This document shows positions 7,365 to 8,350 of a DNA stretch of 8,350 nt, one piece after another; position 1 is the first letter of the stretch; the number at the start of each line of letters is the position of its first letter. The notes below the pieces were generated by a model. The model was not told the origin of the DNA, made no database searches, and saw only the letters and a program-made list of their open reading frames with translations. Location: assembly GCA_018830765.1 (NCBI GenBank), contig JAHJRJ010000009.1, positions 1-8,350 on the forward strand, in the 5' to 3' direction. This stretch comes from Bacteroidota bacterium. GTDB lineage: Bacteria > Bacteroidota > Ignavibacteria > UBA10030 > BY39. Position numbers and translations under genes: made by a program.

Positions 7365-7498
7365 CTATACATTGCAAGGTGCGATTGTGCAGCATCCTCG
7401 ATAATCGTGAACCCATATTTACTTGAAAGCATTTGGATAGCATCCATCTCTGCCGGTTGACCATAGAGGTGAACAGGAAGAACTGCCTTGATTTTTTC
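7361..7498 (-). pseudogene. Internal fragment of a DegT/DnrJ/EryC1/StrS sugar aminotransferase
   Basis: Forty-five residues on the minus strand match the middle of PLP-dependent nucleotide-sugar aminotransferases. They include EKIKAVLPVHLYGQPAEMD, a helix, then GFTIIEDAAQSH. The PVHLYGQPA and EDAAQ motifs are strongly conserved, and the aspartate of EDAAQ contacts the pyridine nitrogen of PLP. The fragment is bounded by a stop (7501-7499) upstream and a stop (7363-7361) just after SHLAMYS. The N-terminal substrate region and the later PLP-binding lysine are absent. The upstream break coincides with the start of a GC-rich palindromic repeat. Full enzymes of this family, about 370-400 residues, often act on the product of RmlB, so it may be a relic of an earlier sugar branch at this locus. 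Confidence 0.87.
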
Positions 7499-7513
7499 TC
7501 ACGAATCGGGAGG

Positions 7514-7661
7514 CCTGCCTGCCGGGGCTGACCAAAAAGTGGAAGATTCCTTGTAGTGCGAACTTTAGTTCGCTTAAATTTCATCAAAAAGCGAAATGAA
7601 TTTCGCTCTACATCCCTCTCAAAGAACTTATTGGTCACCCTCGAGGCTAGCCGCAGGCAGG
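7514..7661. repeat. GC-rich inverted repeat enclosing a REP-like pair
   Basis: CCTGCCTGC (7514-7522) is matched by its exact complement GCAGGCAGG (7653-7661). Further in, TGACC (7529-7533) pairs with GGTCA (7633-7637). These GC-rich arms stand out from the AT-rich surroundings and enclose the REP-like pair at 7553-7611. The left arm begins about 13 bases from where the aminotransferase fragment breaks off. Confidence 0.6.
7553..7611. repeat. REP-like palindrome pair (BIME-like) with GTAG feet
   Basis: Two hairpins face each other. The left unit is GTAG (7553-7556), a T, then GCGAACTTTAGTTCGC (7558-7573; 7-base arms, TT loop). The right unit read on the minus strand is GTAG (7611-7608), an A, then GCGAAATTCATTTCGC (7606-7591; 7-base arms). 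Both stems start GCGAA and both have a GTAG tetranucleotide one base from the foot. That is the known layout of REP elements mobilised by RAYT (TnpA-REP) transposases, and two in inverted orientation form a BIME. No transposase is in the window. Confidence 0.72.
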
Positions 7662-7702
7662 GGGGAAGGTCTACGAATCTATCCGAAAAGATAAAAATAC
7701 TC

Positions 7703-7775
7703 AAAACTTGTGTGTCATCGTCCCAGCCCGATCCGCCTTAGGCGGAGCTGGCGGGCATACGATGACACAAAAATT
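7703..7775. repeat. 40-base palindromic repeat, copy 1, interrupted by a nested element
   Basis: The outer parts, 7703-7723 and 7757-7775, form a repeat whose core is GTGTCATCGT (7712-7721) and ACGATGACAC (7759-7768), exact complements. Compared with copy 2 at 7924-7963 there are two mismatches in 40 bases, plus an extra 33 bases exactly in the loop. Confidence 0.85.
7724..7756. repeat. 33-base GC-rich palindrome nested in the loop of repeat copy 1
   Basis: This segment is absent from copy 2 of the surrounding repeat. It contains TCCGCCTTAGGCGGA (7732-7746) and outer arms GCCCG (7726-7730) and CGGGC (7752-7756), so it folds on itself with a small bulge. It may equally be placed one base to the left. 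No clear target-site duplication is seen. It looks like a tiny non-coding insertion. Confidence 0.75.
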
Positions 7776-7776
7776 G

Positions 7777-7868
7777 AATAATGAATATTGAACCCCGATT
7801 TTATCGGGGTGAACACCGAATTTCGAATTACGAAGTAAATACAGTTCATCATTCATTATTGGGTGTTC
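7777..7868. repeat. AT-rich inverted repeats around a strong hairpin
   Basis: AATAATGAAT (7777-7786) has its exact complement at 7851-7860. GAACACC (7811-7817) has its complement GGTGTTC at 7862-7868. The flanks are made of near-repeats of GAATTTCGAATTACGAA type. No open frame of interest is present, so this is spacer built from degenerate repeats. Confidence 0.5.
7792..7810. repeat. Perfect 8-base hairpin
   Basis: ACCCCGAT (7792-7799) and ATCGGGGT (7803-7810) are exact complements around a TTT loop. There is no run of T after it on either strand, so it is listed as a palindrome rather than an intrinsic terminator. Confidence 0.7.
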
Positions 7869-7888
7869 GTTATTCGATATTCGCTGCG

Positions 7889-7926
7889 TTTAAAGTTTTT
7901 TATTATGACAACAAATAACCTTTAAA
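7889..7926. repeat. AT-rich inverted repeat next to repeat copy 2
   Basis: TTTAAAG (7889-7895) is complementary to CTTTAAA (7920-7926), with AT-rich sequence between that can extend the stem imperfectly. It touches the left end of the 40-base repeat at 7924. Confidence 0.35.
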
Positions 7927-7963
7927 ACTTGGGTGTCATCGTCCATACGATGACACTAAAATT
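7924..7963. repeat. 40-base palindromic repeat, copy 2, intact
   Basis: This is an uninterrupted version of the repeat at 7703-7775. Arms GTGTCATCGT (7933-7942) and ACGATGACAC (7947-7956) are exact complements around a CCAT loop, flanked by AAAACTT on the left and AAAATT on the right. A 10-base stem followed by TTTT on the minus strand could also end transcription from the transglutaminase-like gene, which is untested inference. Confidence 0.85.
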
Positions 7964-7983
7964 CGTTCGTTTTGACCAATTTA

Positions 7984-8007
7984 CTGTCACGAAATGGTTT
8001 ATGACAG
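7984..8007. repeat. Small hairpin downstream of the transglutaminase-like gene
   Basis: CTGTCA (7984-7989) pairs with TGACAG (8002-8007), with a 12-base loop. It lies about 60 bases after the stop of the transglutaminase-like gene on the minus strand but has no U-run after it. The rest of 7964-8067 shows no gene. Confidence 0.4.
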
Positions 8008-8067
8008 CCTTCGCTTAGACTTTTCGGACAAATTCTACGACCTCATAGAGGGGTGAGGGTATTTTTT

Positions 8068-8349
8068 TCATTTCACTGGTTTCCGATGTTTTTTCTCAGC
8101 AATCGGTGCCCACATGCCGTAGCTCTCATCTTGAACACGGCATTTCCCTTCGGATGTCCAAGTGAAGCCATAATTATATCCGAACCATAAATATTTATCT
8201 CCGCCGCCATTTTCGGTTGTGATGATATAACGTGCGTCCACATTACCAATACCTAACACTTTTCCACCTGGCATTTCTTGATCACCCTTGCTCGCATCGA
8301 ATGGAATCCATCCATACGGCGGCAAGTAAACTTCAGTCCAGCGATGGAA
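8068..8349 (-). CDS. Transglutaminase-like protein, C-terminal part (cut by window edge)
   Basis: The last 93 residues of a transglutaminase-core (cysteine protease-like) protein enter from the right edge. The visible start FHRWTEVYLPPYGWIPFDAS holds the family's HxWxEVYLPxxGWxPFD block: the histidine at residue 2 and the aspartate at residue 18 are the second and third members of the Cys-His-Asp triad. The catalytic cysteine lies outside the window. The following GIGNVDARYI and WTSEGKC sections resemble the C-terminal extension seen in bacterial members. There is no membrane segment in the visible part and the basic tail ends KKHRKPVK. The stop is TGA at 8070-8068. The substrate is unknown; bacterial members are mostly proteases or amidases rather than cross-linkers. 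It is separated from the polysaccharide operon by the repeat and pseudogene region, so no functional link is implied. Confidence 0.87.
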   Translation of the reverse strand, partial: FHRWTEVYLPPYGWIPFDASKGDQEMPGGKVLGIGNVDARYIITTENGGGDKYLWFGYNYGFTWTSEGKCRVQDESYGMWAPIAEKKHRKPVK

Positions 8350-8350
8350 T

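Noticed and set aside
7348..7704. 118-codon minus-strand open frame across the repeats
   Set aside because: It runs through the REP pair and GC-rich repeats and reads the aminotransferase fragment in the wrong frame.
7703..7963. CRISPR array from the repeated 40-base palindrome
   Set aside because: There are only two copies, unequal spacing, one copy is interrupted, and no cas gene is present.
8041..8068. Plus-strand terminator (CCTCA/TGAGG then T-run)
   Set aside because: The stem is weak and no plus-strand transcript is expected. On the minus strand the A-run precedes the stem, so it would not terminate the transglutaminase-like gene.

Overview
The window is AT-rich bacterial DNA. Every gene I can support lies on the minus strand, so transcription runs from high to low coordinates. 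The organism cannot be named from the sequence alone. Clear Shine-Dalgarno sites before several genes, -35/-10 pairs of the TTGACT/TAAATT type, and an outer-membrane exporter all suggest a Gram-negative. The protein style and the GC-rich TCCGCC/GGCGGA palindromes set in AT-rich spacer would fit an uncultivated lineage near Ignavibacteria/Chlorobi/Bacteroidota, but that is a low-confidence inference.

Region 1 (1-6390) is the head of a surface-polysaccharide operon. Two tandem promoters with the same architecture lie upstream of the first gene. Then come an RmlC-like dTDP-sugar epimerase, RmlB dTDP-glucose 4,6-dehydratase, a Wza-type outer-membrane exporter with SLBB repeats, a Wzz/PCP chain-length protein without a kinase domain, a Wzx-type flippase, and the N-terminal 146 residues of a family 2 glycosyltransferase that runs off the left edge. 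Gaps between these genes are 22 bases or less, and the last pair overlaps by 8 bases. Together they make a dTDP-6-deoxy-4-keto-hexose-derived sugar, transfer sugars to a lipid carrier, flip the repeat unit, set chain length and export the chain: a Wzx/Wzy-type pathway. The polymerase Wzy, RmlA and RmlD are not in the window.

Region 2 (about 6537-7498) looks like ordinary spacer with small ORFs but is a row of decayed gene fragments on the minus strand. In transcription order they are 45 residues from the middle of a DegT/DnrJ/EryC1/StrS aminotransferase, the C-terminal end of an NtrC-type sigma-54 activator with its Fis-like helix-turn-helix, an unrecognised cysteine-bearing segment, and a response-regulator receiver domain cut off before its conserved lysine. 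Frame changes and sharp junctions separate them.

Region 3 (about 7501-8010) has no gene and is packed with palindromes. It holds a REP-like pair with GTAG at the foot of each hairpin, enclosed by a GC-rich inverted repeat that starts next to the aminotransferase break. It also holds two direct copies of a 40-base palindromic repeat, one of which carries a 33-base GC-rich palindrome in its loop, plus further hairpins and AT-rich inverted repeats.

Region 4 (8068-8350) is the C-terminal 93 residues of a transglutaminase-like protein that enters from the right edge.

I found no tRNA, rRNA, CRISPR array or intact transposase. The most distinctive features are the gene-fragment mosaic and the nested palindromic elements at the operon boundary.
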